From Ctenosaura bakeri (Eukaryota; Chordata; Lepidosauria; Squamata; Iguanidae): a stretch of DNA of 64,000 bases. Positions within the stretch are counted from its first letter, which is position 1; every line of letters starts with the position of its first letter. Both the position numbers and the translations under genes were made by a program. Below are positions 10,030-23,100 of the stretch, in pieces. The notes beneath the pieces were generated by a model. The model saw nothing but the letters and a program-made list of their open reading frames with translations. It searched no databases and was not told where the DNA came from. The stretch spans positions 124,001-188,000 of the forward strand of contig CAOLHI010000413.1 in assembly GCA_948474755.1 (NCBI GenBank), in the 5' to 3' direction.

Positions 10030-10480
10030 AAAGATGGGAAACACTGAGCATTCTTTCTGTGCTCCTTTACTGCTGACAGAACAAGGGCCCTTGTCTTTTT
10101 ACCTCAGGCAGCTAAAGTGCATCGAGGTTTTGAGGACTGTGTCAAGGTCACCACAACAACACTAACTTGCTTGTATGTAGACATAAAACACACACTGTTT
10201 TAACAGAGAAAGGCCTAGTGCGTGGGATTGCCAGAGTTAAAAGAGGAGTGGGATTCTGCGTCTTTTAAGTCTTGTCTAGAAGAGGCGGTTATATCAACTG
10301 GCGTTGCTTCTTTTATCTGTTTCGACCACCAGCAAAGAAATTCCTTCTCCCACACAACCGTTAAAGGGACAGGGGGCCCTCTGCAGTTTTCACTTTGGCA
10401 GTTTTCCGTGGTCAACTCGGGAGCTGTGAGGAAAACTTCCAAATTTTCCCTTCTCCTCAACCTCCCAACGTTCCTCCCTC
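10030..10480. other. Upstream flank of FKBP1A, no feature recognised
   Basis: Single-copy-looking sequence between the nested repeats and the CpG island. Small open frames here have no recognisable domains. Confidence 0.4.
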
Positions 10481-10497
10481 CAAGTTAGACCTCTGAG

Positions 10498-10552
10498 GAC
10501 CGCGACTCCCAGAATCCCCCACACCCGCAGTGCATGCCGGGAGTCGCAGTCC
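10498..10552. promoter_or_regulatory. Inverted pair of ZNF143/SBS-like motifs
   Basis: The minus strand at 10526-10552 reads GACTGCGACTCCCGGCATGC then ACTGCG, close to the SBS/ZNF143 motif (ACTACAAYTCCCAGMATGC...GCG). The plus strand at 10498-10518 carries a weaker GCGACTCCCAGAAT match. The arms 10502-10510 and 10539-10547 are perfect 9-bp inverted repeats. ACTACAACTCCCA-type words are also common in hAT MITEs here (e.g. 17571-17665), so a transposon origin is possible. Confidence 0.6.
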
Positions 10553-10751
10553 GAAGCCCATCTGGCCTGGTGCCACACTGGCGTAAAGGTTTGGGAGCGG
10601 GGTTGGAGCTGACGCGAAAAATGAATCGCCTCAAGCAGGGCTAGGCAGGGGCGGAGGCACTTTAATTCGTATTAGTGGAGGAGAAAAGAATAACGGCCCC
10701 GGCCCTCGAGGGCCGCTCCCTCCTCTTCCTCCTCAGGCGCTGAGGGGGAGC

Positions 10752-10764
10752 CAAAATGGCGGCC
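10752..10764 (+). promoter_or_regulatory. YY1-like box
   Basis: CAAAATGGCGGCC matches the YY1 consensus (AANATGGCGGC). YY1 boxes in this orientation often lie just downstream of housekeeping start sites, so a 5' UTR of roughly 350 bases is plausible. This is inference. Confidence 0.6.
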
Positions 10765-11109
10765 GGGGACGCTCTCTTCCCCCCTCCCCCGCTCTCTTTC
10801 CCTCCCGCCGCGGCCACGCGCTCGCTCGGCCTGCTGAGGAAAATTGGGGCGGGGCAGGGAAGGGAGGGCGTGGCCCTGAGAGGGAGGCCGGGCGGCGGAC
10901 GAGTCAGGCGAGGAGACCCGTTCGGGGCGTGGCCGGGCGCGGCGGCCGCTGCTGCTGCTGCGCAGGCGCGGCTCCTCCCCTCTCCGCCGCTTCTTCGGGC
11001 GCTCGGGATTGGCAGTGTAGGCAGCGCCGCCGCCGCGCCTCGGTCGCTCCCTTGTCTCGCTGCTCCTCCTCCGGGTTTGGGAATTAGCATCGCCGCGGGC
11101 CGGGCGAGG

Positions 11110-11146
11110 ATGGGCGTGCGCGTGGAGACCATCGCCCCCGGGGATG
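11110..11146 (+). CDS. FKBP1A: FKBP1A coding exon 1
   Basis: The ATG at 11110 opens [12 protein letters not shown] plus the first base of codon 13. The donor is G|GTGAGT at 11147. The start is fixed by the conserved MGV N-terminus. The upstream 5' UTR lies in the CpG island; its beginning is unknown. Confidence 0.96.
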
Positions 11147-14100
11147 GTGAGTGAGGGGGGGCTGGGAGAAGAGCCCCCCACCCTACCTCAGCCCCCCTTA
11201 CCTCAGCCCCCCACCCTGCCTCAGCCCCCCACCCTGCCTCAGCCCCCCACCTTACCTCAGCCCCCCTTACCTCAGCCCCCCACCCTACCTCAGCCCCCCA
11301 CCTTGCCTCAGCCCCCCACCTTGCCTCAGCCCCCCACCCTGCCTCAGCCCCCCACCCTGCCTCAGCCCCCCACCTTACCTCAGCCCCCCTTACCTCAGCC
11401 CCCCACCCTGCCTCAGCCCCCCACCCTGCCTCAGCCCCCCCTTACCTCAGCCCCCCACCCTGCCTCAGCCCCCCACCTTGCCTCAGCCCCCCACCCTGCC
11501 TCAGCCCCCCACCCTGCCTCAGCCCCCCACCTTACCTCAGCCCCCCCTTACCTCAGCCCCCCACCCTGCCTCAGCCCCCCACCCTGCCTCAGCCCCCCAC
11601 CCTGCCTCAGCCCCCCACCTTGCCTCAGCCCCCCACCTTACCTCGGCCCCCCCAATGTAGTGAGGATTTTTGGGGTGCCCTTGGATCCCCCACCCTCTAA
11701 CGGCCTTTTTATCTTTCTGCCCCCCTTTTTCTTCCCCACACCCCCGCAGGGAGGACTTTTCCTAAGCGCGGCCAGACCTGCGTGGTGCACTACACGGGTG
11801 AGTCTCTTTTTGGGGGGTGCCTGTGGGTGAGAATGGGCTCCTCAGCCCCCCCCACGAGGGGAGAGGGGCTCCCTCCTTTGGGGGCAGGTGGGAAGGGGGT
11901 TGCTGTCTTCTGGGGGTGGGTTGGGAGGGGCCTATTGGGGAGGGGCTCGTGGGAAGAGAGGGGGAGAAAATGACCCTGACTTCAGCTGTGCCATAGATGG
12001 GATCATTAGGGGGAGGGGAGGCCTGGGAGATTCTTGGGGAGGAAGTTATGGGGGGGGAATAGAGGGGTTCGTGGATGAAATTGGCTTTTCCCCATCCCAG
12101 TGGTGGGGAGGGCTGAGATGGGGCTGGCTTCCTTCTCCAACCCTTTCCCCAGATGGTGCAATAAATAAAATCTCTAAGAATCCTATTTAAAAGGAGTGTG
12201 TGTGTGTGTGTTGGGGGAGGAATTGTCTGGTGGGCTTAAGTCTTCCATCCAGATGACCCCCCCCCCAGTTTCTGAGCAAAGCCATGATCCTGTCCTGAAG
12301 ACCCGAGTTCGATCCTGCCCGGCTCCGAGGTTGACTCAGCCTTCCATCCTTCCGCAGGTCGGTAAAATGAGTACCCAGCTTGTTGGGGGCATGTATAGAA
12401 AATGTATCGAAATACATGCTATTTGTAAGTTGTTCGCCGCCTCGATCCATATGGAGAGGCAGGATACAAATAAATAAATAAGACCTGCATTTGGATGTTC
12501 CCTTCTTGGCACAGGGCTGGGGTCTGGACACAAGAGGGGGCCTTTTAGTTCTGACCTGCCTCTGTGTGTGTGTGTGTGTGTTGTGTGTCTTGCCCTTCCC
12601 TGTGAGCTTTGGGATCCGAGTGGCCCCTGCTTGAAACAGGAATACTGTTTCCTTTATGGCCCCCTGAGCCGCCACCTTCTCTCCTAAATGGGCTCCCAGT
12701 GACCGATCCCCAGACAGCTGCGTTCAAGGCTTTTGGCAGAACTCATCTCCTGGACAGGAAGATATTACTTAGATAAGCAGTTGTTGTCCTTAATACTTTA
12801 ATTTTGACATCAATCTTGGAGTTTCTGGCAGGCAGCTTTGCCTGTGGTTAGCATCCTAGGGGGGGTGTCTTTTCCTCCTCTCTGCAGTGGTATGGCTCTC
12901 TCTCAACTGCTTTTTCATTTTAGCCAAGGCTTCCTGGTTATTATTTTTTTGACAGTGGGGGTGAACCTTATCTTACTGTGATTCCAAAGTGGTCATATGC
13001 CATTCTAGACATGTGAGTGTGTTCTGTACCTCATGCTCCAAATTATTTCTTACAGTTCGACCAGCGTGCATGTTTTCAGAAGTGTTTCCTTTTTTTGGTA
13101 CTTCACAGCTGACGAGAAAAACTTCCTATTATTTTTGAGATACTGCAAGCTAATTTTAGGGTGCAAGACCTTTTATAATTCTTTCCCCCTCTTTTTGGTG
13201 GAGTAATATTTATGTTTGTATGAAGCTGCTTTGTATCATCAGACTGTCTAGTTGTGGCCATATGGTGGCTTTGTTTTCTGAATTCTCAAGTAGAAGAATT
13301 TTGCAATTGTTGTCCCGTGCCTTCAAGTTGTTTCTGACTTAACAGACAAATCTATCACCCAGTGGGTTTCCATGGCTGAGCAGAGAATTGAACCCCGAGT
13401 TCCAGGCCGTAATCCAGCAGTCAAACCACTCACTTTTTGCAGTACTTACCATACCTGTTATATAATAGTAGCAATTCCAATTATGGGAATGGCACAGCCT
13501 GTGTGGTGTATTAGTTTTAGCATTGATCTATGACTCTGGAGACCAGAGACTTGGCCGTGGAAAGTCACTGCATGACTTTGGGCAAATTGTACTCTCTCAG
13601 TCTTAGAGGAAGGCAAAGACAACCCCCCTCTGAACAAATCTTGCCAGGAAAACCCTGTGATAGGTTTGCCACAAGTCAGAAACATCTTGAAGGCACACAA
13701 GAACAACAAACATGCTGTTGACTATTCTAGATTAATTTGTGAATGAGCCCTTAATGTCTGGAGTCTGCGTCTTTGTGTTTCCTGTCTCTGTTGGTAGCAT
13801 TGGTTACAGTGGTATGTTGCTGTCTGCACAGGCTGATCCTTTAATGCTGTATAAAAGGGGACGTTATATATGCTGGGGAAAGCTCAATCAGGGAAAGATT
13901 GTTGCAGAATACTGCCTTTAAACATACATGCATGGAATTTTGAAGAGGTGATTCACTAATTATATTAGAAATACTTACATTCTGGCACATGTTATGCCCT
14001 TTTGGCAAAGGATGGTCTGCACTGTACTTCAGCTGTTAGCACAGGTTAAAAACAGCCACATCTTTTGACACAGTCTCTGCAGGTGATGCAGTTGGAAGGC

Positions 14101-17100
14101 TGGCTTCATTCTGTATGGAATAAGAAAATGTCACAAAATTTGCTACTTCCTGGAATCCTATTGTTTCATCACTTAAAAAAAACCGTGAGAGTAAAATACC
14201 CCGTAGCCTTGTCCCTTCCTCCTTTTCTGCTCCAGCATTCTCTCTTGATTCTCATGGTGGTTCTGAATCTGCTGGAATGTGAACTCTCCATGTTACCTTC
14301 TTTGGTAGGTATTCTTGCTTTCCTGCTTTGAAACCTGATTGGCCGCTGTCTGAAATTGACAGCTGCTGGGTCCATTCTGGTGTTCTCCTTTCTGGGCTGT
14401 GGTTCATGGCTGGGAAGAGGTAGAGGTGACAACCGTCTCTCTGGAAGACAGTTTCCCAAAGCTAAAAAAGCACGTGCAGAGGCAGGCCTGCCTGTCTGCC
14501 CCTGTCTCCTAGCCCTGCTAGCAATTACAAATAATTAAATGTGCATGCTGAATACTAAAATTGCTTCTACTTTCTGCAGCCCGGGAAGAGCAATCTGAAA
14601 TTTTGGGTCTGAATAATTCCTGAATCACTTAACAGAAAAGAGCCAGGCTTGACTTTTAACAGGATGGAATTAGATTCTTGTCTGCCTAGAGTGCCTTTCA
14701 GTTTCTCATTCAGTTTGCATGGAGGAGAATTGCAGGGCATTGGCTGGCCTCAGATACTGTGATGGGAAGATAAGAGACAAAAATCGGACAATGGCTCCAG
14801 TGCTGGAGATTGGGCTAGCAGGTTTTGTGCTCCTAGTCTTGTTGTGTGGGGTGTCTTTGTGTGTCTGTCCACAGAGCTTGCAGTGTGAGTTGTGCAGCTG
14901 CACAGCTGAAGCCCCTGCAACAAAGGCGGGCCTTCCCAGAAAGTGAAGGCACCTGCTTTTTCCCTTGTAGGGCTTGAATCTGTAGAGAGTCTGTAGGCTG
15001 TTCCATGGATAATAAAAACACAGCTGCGGATTCTTTTTTCCTGGGTCGTCTTTGTTTTTATACACTCCTTTTTACAAGGGTTCATGCTGTGACAGCGAAG
15101 GTAGCTCAGAAATATGATCAAGGCCACCAGCTGAGTGGAGATTGGGAGTATCTGCAAGAAACGGGGGGGAGATAGCTCCCTCTTCTCCCCCACATGACCC
15201 TGGCCAGAAAGAATAAGCTTACATTTCAGGTACTAGGGAGGCAAATTTCCCAAAATGTGGAGGTTGAACTCTACAGTTTGGGGAAGGGAAGTTTTTCTTA
15301 AACTTTAACAGAAGTTTGAAGGGTCAGTTTTTGGAATGCTGTAAGTAATTACAAACTGATGCCTGCCAAATCCTTCCCAGGCATCAGGGCATTGGTTGTG
15401 CAGGTTGGGGATGATGGGAGGTTATAGCCTAACACACCTGGACAGCATCAGATTGTGGCAAGTGGGAAGTATAAATGGAACAAATCCTGTTTTAGGGAAA
15501 GCTGGAAGTACAGACAAAAGAAATTGTGTTTTTAGGAGGAGAGGCTGGATCTAGATGTGCTTTGTAGCTGTGGAATCCTTCATCCTATGCTGGTCCATGC
15601 CTTCAAGTCATTTATGGTTTATGAGAACCTGAAGCCAATCCTGTCGTGGGGTTTTTGAGGCGAGAAGTGTGGGATGCACCCAGTGGGTTTCCATGGCCGA
15701 GGGACTCGAACTCTCATCTCCAGGGTCTGCTCACACCACTGCACTACGCTGGCTCTCAGTAGGAGAATTTAGTTTTTGACCTGAATGGTCATTGGTGCTT
15801 CGGCAATGCATCCCTTGCTTTGGTTAGAGATATAAGATTTCTGGAAATGTTGAAGCCATGGGGAACACCAGTTTTGTTTTGGAGAAAACAGAAGTTTTCA
15901 GGAAAAAAAATGAAAAATGCAATATTTAGCCCCTTTTACAGAATGAAAGTTTTTTTTATTTTAAGAACATCACATTTTTATATTTGCAGTTTTGTTCAAA
16001 ATCTCCATGGTGAATTTTTAAAGATACAGTTAATGCAGAATAAAATTATAAAATAACTTTTAAGGTTTCTGTGCTATAAATGAAGCTACAATATCCTAAC
16101 CTGTAGGAAACCTCTTGGGTTCTGTCAGTTCAAGGAGAAACTACCATAGCACTAAGAAAACATCAACATTAATAAATTAAAGAGAGAAAATTATTTTGCC
16201 TTCAATAATTCTCCATAGTGTCAAACAGATGTAACAGACTCCTTTTATTGAAAAGAACCGAGGAAAAGCAATCAAAACAAGGAATTGTAATGGTCTGGTA
16301 TTGTACATAGTCTTATATAAAAATCTTCCTGTTACATATTTTTACAAATTGTTTGGGGATTCTATATTGTAGATTTGTCTTGAACATTTTATTCAGAAAA
16401 TAATTGAAAGAAAATAACTCTCCAATCAATTTTCATCCATTTTTTTTGGAAAAGGGCTTCAGGAAAAAGATGGGACACGTGTTTTTTCATGGTTTTTTTC
16501 ATCCCTCCCATCGCATCTCTGTCTAGCTTTGACTGAAGGAGTGCTTTTACTCTGAATTCTAAATTAAAGAATTGTAGAGTCCTCAATGGAAACAGAAATC
16601 TTTTCCTCAACCTTGTCCTGTGTGGATCATGGAATGAAGTGTTATCAAGCTGTTGTTCTTTTCTTCCATCCCACCTTCCTCCCCCCCATAGATGATCCCA
16701 TCCTCATGGATACAAAAGGGGAGGAAGCAGAAGCGTCCGTACATAAGAACCAAATTCCTCCCTCCCCCCTCCACCATGTCGCCTACCAGTCAGTCCATCT
16801 GCTTTGCTCTGCTTTCCTTGCTTTCATTGGGTGGGGAAAGGAAATGAGGATGGTCTCTCCCTGGCTGCCTCTTGTGCATACAGGAAGAACAAAGGGATGG
16901 CTGGCAGGGGATCAGCAGGCTGTGAGCTAGGGCAGTAGATGTATCAGCCCTGTGAGTCAGTGGGGCACTCTCCTTTTTGCATGTTGGAGAGGCCCTGGGG
17001 TTAGTGGGTGCAGATAACATTGTCTAGCTTGTAGCAAGCACTGTTGTGCTAAAATTCATTTTTTTCTCATATTGTTTCTGTTCCTTTTCCCCAGGTATTT

Positions 17101-20100
17101 TCTTCATCATCTGTGGTCTTGGCATGGGTTGTTTCCTCAAAAGGCTGTCTTGTCTCAAATTAGCAAGTGGCATGGCATGTAAACAGGATAAAGATTGTTA
17201 GCTAATGGACATGCAAAATGCCAGATGAGAATCTCTACTTTTTGGAAACAAAATCTTAAAAACCAGAGAGAGGAAAGAGACAGTTTCTGGGAGAAGCTTT
17301 GTAGGTTCCTTTGCTTACTTACACTGCTTCATTATTAGAAGTCATCTGTTGGAAGATGATGTACTCTGACATTAACTTTCTAGAAAGAAATTGAATGGAT
17401 ATCCTTCCCATTTAAAATTCTATCTTCCTTCCCTTGATGTATCTGTACTCTGTGCCAGATTTGAGACGACAAGCTAATTGGGGCAGAGATCTGTCTTATA
17501 CCTTACAAAGTACTGTGGTGGTACTATAGTCGTAAAAAGTACTGTTGATGGTGCCATATTGGGCATGTTTTAAAGCCCCCCAGATGTTGGACTGCAGTTT
17601 CCATTATCCTTCACAGTTGGCTGTGCTGGATTTTGTTGATGGGGGTTGTGGTCTTTATAAGGTACTTTATAAGGCTTTTTAGAATCCCACGTTTTCCACT
17701 CCTACCCACCACAGGTAGTGGCAATTTAATGCATGGGGTGCCAGCTGGTGGACAATTGTGCTATGGAACAGGTGTCTGCCCATGAACTTGGGGCTACTGA
17801 CTGGCTTGCCCCTCCATTGGGGTGGTGTGCAGAATGTTCTTTACCTATATCTCAGAGACAAAACCACTTCAGGGCATACATAGGGAGCTACATCTTCAAT
17901 ATAAGATGTATGAAATGGCATTCTCATGTACTTGGGAGCAGTGGTGAAGTTATTAGGCGTGGCTACTTCTGATCTCAAATCTCTGGTAACTCTTGTACAT
18001 CCGGGCTTGATATCATGGAGTTAAAGCGCTTAAGATTCAAGAGTTTCCCCACCTCATGGTGCTTTCATAGAATCTTACAGTTGGAAGAAACCCCAAGGAC
18101 CCTTCTGCCATGGCAAGAATACACAATCAAAGTACTCCAACCTCTGTTTAAAAACTTCAAAAGAAGGAGACTCCACCACACTCCCAGGCAGCCACCTAGT
18201 CCACTGTTGAACTGGTCTTGCCGTCAGGAAGTTCTACCTAATTTTTAGGTGGAATCTCATACTGTAGATCGTTTCACGTCCTAGTCTCTGGAGGAGTAAA
18301 GAACAAGTTTTCCCATCTTCTACACAAAATCCTTTCAAATATTTAAACATGGCTATCACATCACTTCTTCAGGCTAAACATACGCAGCTCCCTAAGCTTC
18401 TCCTCATGGGACATGGTCTCCAGGCCTTTTAGCATTTCACTACATGTTTTGTGTGGTGGTGGTAGTAGTGTAATAGCAATTCCACCACATAGCAGTAGTT
18501 TTGAGTTTATGTGAAGTGTACATGTGCGTTCTCTGTGATGCTAGTGCCAGTGCAACAGGGAGCAAGGATTGTGCATGCTGCAGGTTTATAGATAGGAGAG
18601 CAGTTTTCTCTCCTGGAACATTTTGTGCACTGCTGCATTCTCGTAGCACTTTCAGAGATATTCATTACCAAAATTGCAACATTATTAGCCACAGTTCAAG
18701 TTGTTTCAGGAGAAGATGATTCTGGCTACAGCAGGGAATGTTCCTCTCCCTGAAGTGATGACGCGCAACTTTATGGGATTGAGCACAAGTGCAATTTTGC
18801 TGTAATTGCCATTCTGGAGGCAAGTTGTCTAACTGGCCTAGTGGGGTGAGGAAGCCTCTCCTCTCCCCACTCTGTTTTCATAATGTAACTGAAAGTAGGA
18901 TTTCATATTTTTAAAATTAAGCAGATATTCCCTTGTTCCTGCTCTTCGGATAGAAATTAGTAATAGACCTAAAGTATACATTGTGTTGATATTTTCCTTT
19001 TATTTTTTGTCTGGTATTTCATTCTTGCTTATTGTTTTTGGGGTAGTCATGTGGGTGATCTCACCCAGTCAGGGATAATGAATGTGGCAGTATCAGCCAT
19101 GCACTAATTGTGGATGCATGATGCCATTGGTGATAAGCAGGAACATATTCATTCATTTATTTTCAAGAATATGGTGACAAAATAGGGAAGGCATGTCTTT
19201 CTCAGGTCAAATGGAATGGTACACTTTGGCAGGGGCTTATGTGCTGGTACTTTGTGTAGCATCTGGTAAAATGTGCTGGCACATCAAAACATTTTCTCCC
19301 TCTGCAGTTTTTTCTTGTGATGTGCCTCTGTGGGAATGTGTACAGGCCTTACATGGAGCTGAGATTTCTGTTTGGAGGGGAGATCTTTCGTAGTACGTGA
19401 AAGCAGACTTTGCATTAAACCAGCAGTGAAAGACTTTGTTTCAGCTTGAAGCATAGTCAATTTTTACTGAATGCCATAAAATTAAACAGCTTTTTCCTCA
19501 CTGTTATACATTGATTTGTGGTACCAGCCTTGTTGCTTATGTGCATGTCACCAGTTGTAAATTTTAGACATGTATCGTTCTTTTGACAGGGTATGCTCTT
19601 TGGTCAGTTCTTCTCCTCTTGCCTTCTTCCTGTAGGGAACATGAGAGAATTGCGGAGGTTTGCCAGGTGAACAGTTCTCTCATGTTCCCTACAGGAAGAA
19701 GGCAAGAGGAGAAGAACTGATGAAAGACTGGATTCTGCTTTTCAAACAGTTCCACTTCCTGTCAATGCTCTGATGCCTAACCTGTCAGATAAGCAGGGGA
19801 TGCTTGCATTAAAATACTGGTATTGTACCTCTGTGTTTCTGGAGATCCTAGGGATGAATACAAGATCAGTGATGCATTGATCCACAGATCGATAGTACAT
19901 TTTAAAACACTGAGAGAAATCATAATATAAAAATAGAACCTGCAATCTAGTAAACCTAGAGTGAGCAACTTCCAGGGCTTGGGCGGTGGGGGGGGGTTTA
20001 ACCTCCCATTTCTCACTCCTAAAACTGTCCATTTTTTTTGCCCCCAAATGAGCAGGAGCGAGAAGGTGGAGCAACCTGTCACACATATTGTTCCCACCCC

Positions 20101-23100
20101 TTTATAGACTGCAAGCCAAGCTCTGAACACCAGGCCTCAGGGGTTTGAATGAACAGCTAAGTGATGGCATTACCCTGGTGCTACATGATGTTGCAGCTGA
20201 AAAAGCCTATTCCTGCATCTTCGCAAGGTTTATTTCTCCCAGTGATAGTGTTTAGAGCCAGTGTAATGAATAGCCAGGTGTTTACAGTGCACCATATGTC
20301 AGGAGTCTGTTCCTGGAACCCTCGTGTGAAACAAAAAAACCTGAATGCTTGAGTCCGATTATAGTCAATCGATGTGATTTGCATGTACCAGTAACAACAT
20401 GGGCACCCGCCTGCTGCATCCATTAACTCTAATGGGATGCGATGCTTTGCATGATCCCGCATATGTGTGTGTGGAGGTTGCACAAGAGGAGGGCCCATTG
20501 TTTATAGGGAGATTTATTCTCTCTTGTGTTGATATTATTGCTTAATGTTGCTTTTTGCATTGCATCTCCCAGAATCTCCTAGCTAGGATGTTCTGGCAGA
20601 TATAGACCAAAAATCTCACCCTTTTCCAAGCTCCGATTGGAGATCTGAGAGCCAGTGTGTGCAGTGGTTTGAGCGCTGGACCACAACCCTGGAGACAAGA
20701 GTTTATTTCCCCATTCAGCCATGGAAACCCATGGGTGCCCTTGGGCACATCACCCACACTTGATCCCCAGAAAACCCCATGGTAGGTTTGCCCTTAGGGT
20801 CACTGTAAGTCAGAAATGACTTGAAGGCACACAATAACAACAACGATTTGAGATTTAGTGGGAAACTGATTAGACTGTGCTGGTGTCAAGTTTATTTTTC
20901 AGGCTAGTCGAGAACTGCTAAGGAAGCCTTGTATACAGTCACATGTGATTTCACAAGGGGAAGCCCACAAAATCAAGGGAATGGTAAAAAGGAAATTGAA
21001 AGGGAAAATAAGTTGAAAGGGAATGTCAAAGAGTATCATATCTTGCCAGAGCCCCTGTGGGTTACTGAAAATTACAGTGGTAGTCAGCAGAATGCATTCT
21101 GCAGGTCAGGAAAAGTTAGAGATAACAAAATCCTTGGGGAAAAGCGGTGGAGTGGGGAGAAAATGCTGCAGGAAGAATGTCCCCCAAAATGGGGACCCCT
21201 TTCTTTCTGACTTTTAGCCTAGGGACACTCACATTTCTAGGTGCCACCAAGAGTCAGCACTGTGGTTAACGGACAGTATTAAGGAAGCTGAAGAAGTGCT
21301 TTTCTCATAAAATGGAAGTCTTGCCTATATATGAACAGAACAAAAAGGAACATGCACTTGCTCAAAAGAAGTGCAAACAGGCGATAAGGAGTGGATGAAG
21401 ATTTTTAGGAGCCTTTCACTAAAAAGGGATAGTTGCACAGTTAAAGCTAGTGAGGTAGCTGCATGTGTTCTGGAGGCGTCTGTATCTTACCATGGAGATA
21501 CTTGGCTTAGTTACACTCCATTTGGATGACTCTCATGTGTTCTACGTGGGATTGATTGCCTTTGAAAGGTGTTGAGAAATTTCAGCTAGTCCAAAATGCT
21601 GAGGCCAGATAGTCGACTGGAGGCCTTGTTATAAGGAAGCACATGAGTTCCTTGTTACAGCAGCTCTTCTGGCTGTGAGTTCATTTATACGCACAGTTCA
21701 AAGTGCTGTTTAGGCCTTATGAAATCCTATATAGCTTGGCTTTGGGTTGTCTGATGAAGGGGTGCATTTTTTCATATGAACCTGCCTTGGTGTTAACATA
21801 TTCAGAGAAGATCCTTCTTTCTGCCCATTTGTACTTAAAAGCACATTTGGTGGAAAGGTACAGAGCCTTTTTGGTGGGTGCTCCCAAGCTGTGGAACTCT
21901 CTTCCACTAAAGGCTGGGCTGTCTGTGTCCTCCTTTGCACAGAAAGAGACCTTACTCAAGTGAGCTTTTGGCTGGTCATGATTTTAATCATACCTGTATA
22001 TTTTTCTGATGCATTTCTTAAATTGCTTTCTGTCAGTAATGTGTGTGAATATAACTTACTTGAGTTTAATATTATAGCATTGCTCTTTTTTTCTTTGTAC
22101 TTTTTTAAAAGACCTTAGGAGCTGCCTTGAATGCCTGTTCTGAGAGAGATGTGGGATTGTCAAATAAACATTAAGACCCCCACTTTACATGCCCCCAAAA
22201 GAAACCCAAACTAGGAAAGCAGCTGAGAGCTGGTTGGACCATAGAAAGAAAAATGGAATTGGTGCAGTTCTTCAGTCCATCTTTTTTCCACTGTAGAACA
22301 GAGAGCTGTGCTTGAACTGTTACTTTCAAGAAAGGAGTGTAATAATATCATTAGATTATTGAAGGCAGTTAAAAGGAAGAACTGTGTGGTGCTCTAAAAA
22401 GAACGCTGAAGCTGAATGGTAGGAGATCTAGGACAAACAAAAGGAAGTATTACTTCAGAGCGCATAGTTAAACTGGATTTCACTATTACAAGAGGTAGAG
22501 GCAGCCACCAACATGATTGTCATTGAAAAGAGATAAGATACTTTCATGGAGGATAAGGTTATCAGTGCCTACAAGTCATGATGGCTGTATATTAACTCTA
22601 ATATCAAAGAGAGGCATCTGAAGATTAGTGCATACGGAGAATGAGTAGCAGTTGGGATTATATCCTGTTGCTGGGCTTCCCATAGAAGTGGAATGCTGGA
22701 CTAGATACATTTTTGGTCTGATTGAGCATAGCTCTCTGCATTTTCTTAAATAGCTCTGTACACAGCCACCATATTTTTTACAGGTCCAGAAGTACAGTGG
22801 GTCCTTGGTATCTGCTGGGTTTGGCTCCGGGACCCTTTGCTGGTACCAGAATCCATAGATGCTTGAATCTCATTATATACGATGGTTTAGTAAAATGGTA
22901 TCCCTTATATAAAGTGGCAAACAACTCAGATGAGTGCCAGAGAGAGCCTGAGGATCTGTGAAATGGCAGAGAGGCTACAGCAGGGCATGCCTACACATCA
23001 GCATAGTGTGTGGCAAAATCAAGCTTTGCTTTTTGTTTTGTTTTTAATAGTTTTGAGCCACGGTTGTTTGAATCTGTGGATATGGAGGGATGACCGTATA

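Larger units (their letters stand above)
10481..11160 (+). promoter_or_regulatory. FKBP1A: CpG-island promoter of FKBP1A
   Basis: A sharp rise in G+C and CpG begins near 10480 and ends just after exon 1. There is no TATA box at a fitting distance. GC boxes (GGGGCGGGGC near 10847) overlap an ATTGG (inverted CCAAT) word at about 10843, and a second ATTGG lies near 11009. This fits a housekeeping promoter with dispersed starts. The start site cannot be fixed from sequence alone. Confidence 0.8.

Noticed and set aside
10662..11181. Long open frames on both strands in the CpG island
   Set aside because: GC-rich DNA lacks stop codons. They overlap the FKBP1A promoter and 5' UTR.
11173..11645. CRISPR-like array
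   Set aside because: Units are directly adjacent without unique spacers; this is a minisatellite in a vertebrate intron.
11144..11830. 228-codon proline-rich open frame (and an overlapping 169-codon frame)
   Set aside because: It is read-through of the intron 1 minisatellite; the real splice sites of FKBP1A lie on both sides.
13498..13570. tRNA gene
   Set aside because: Only the promoter-like head of a Sauria SINE; it does not fold as a full cloverleaf.
14719..14946. 75-codon frame with a hydrophobic stretch, possible small membrane protein in intron 2
   Set aside because: No homology recognised, no start context or promoter; a chance frame is more likely.
14994..15070. AATAAA near 15010 as an alternative poly(A) site of FKBP1A
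   Set aside because: Intronic, with no exon before it; only transcript data could support it.
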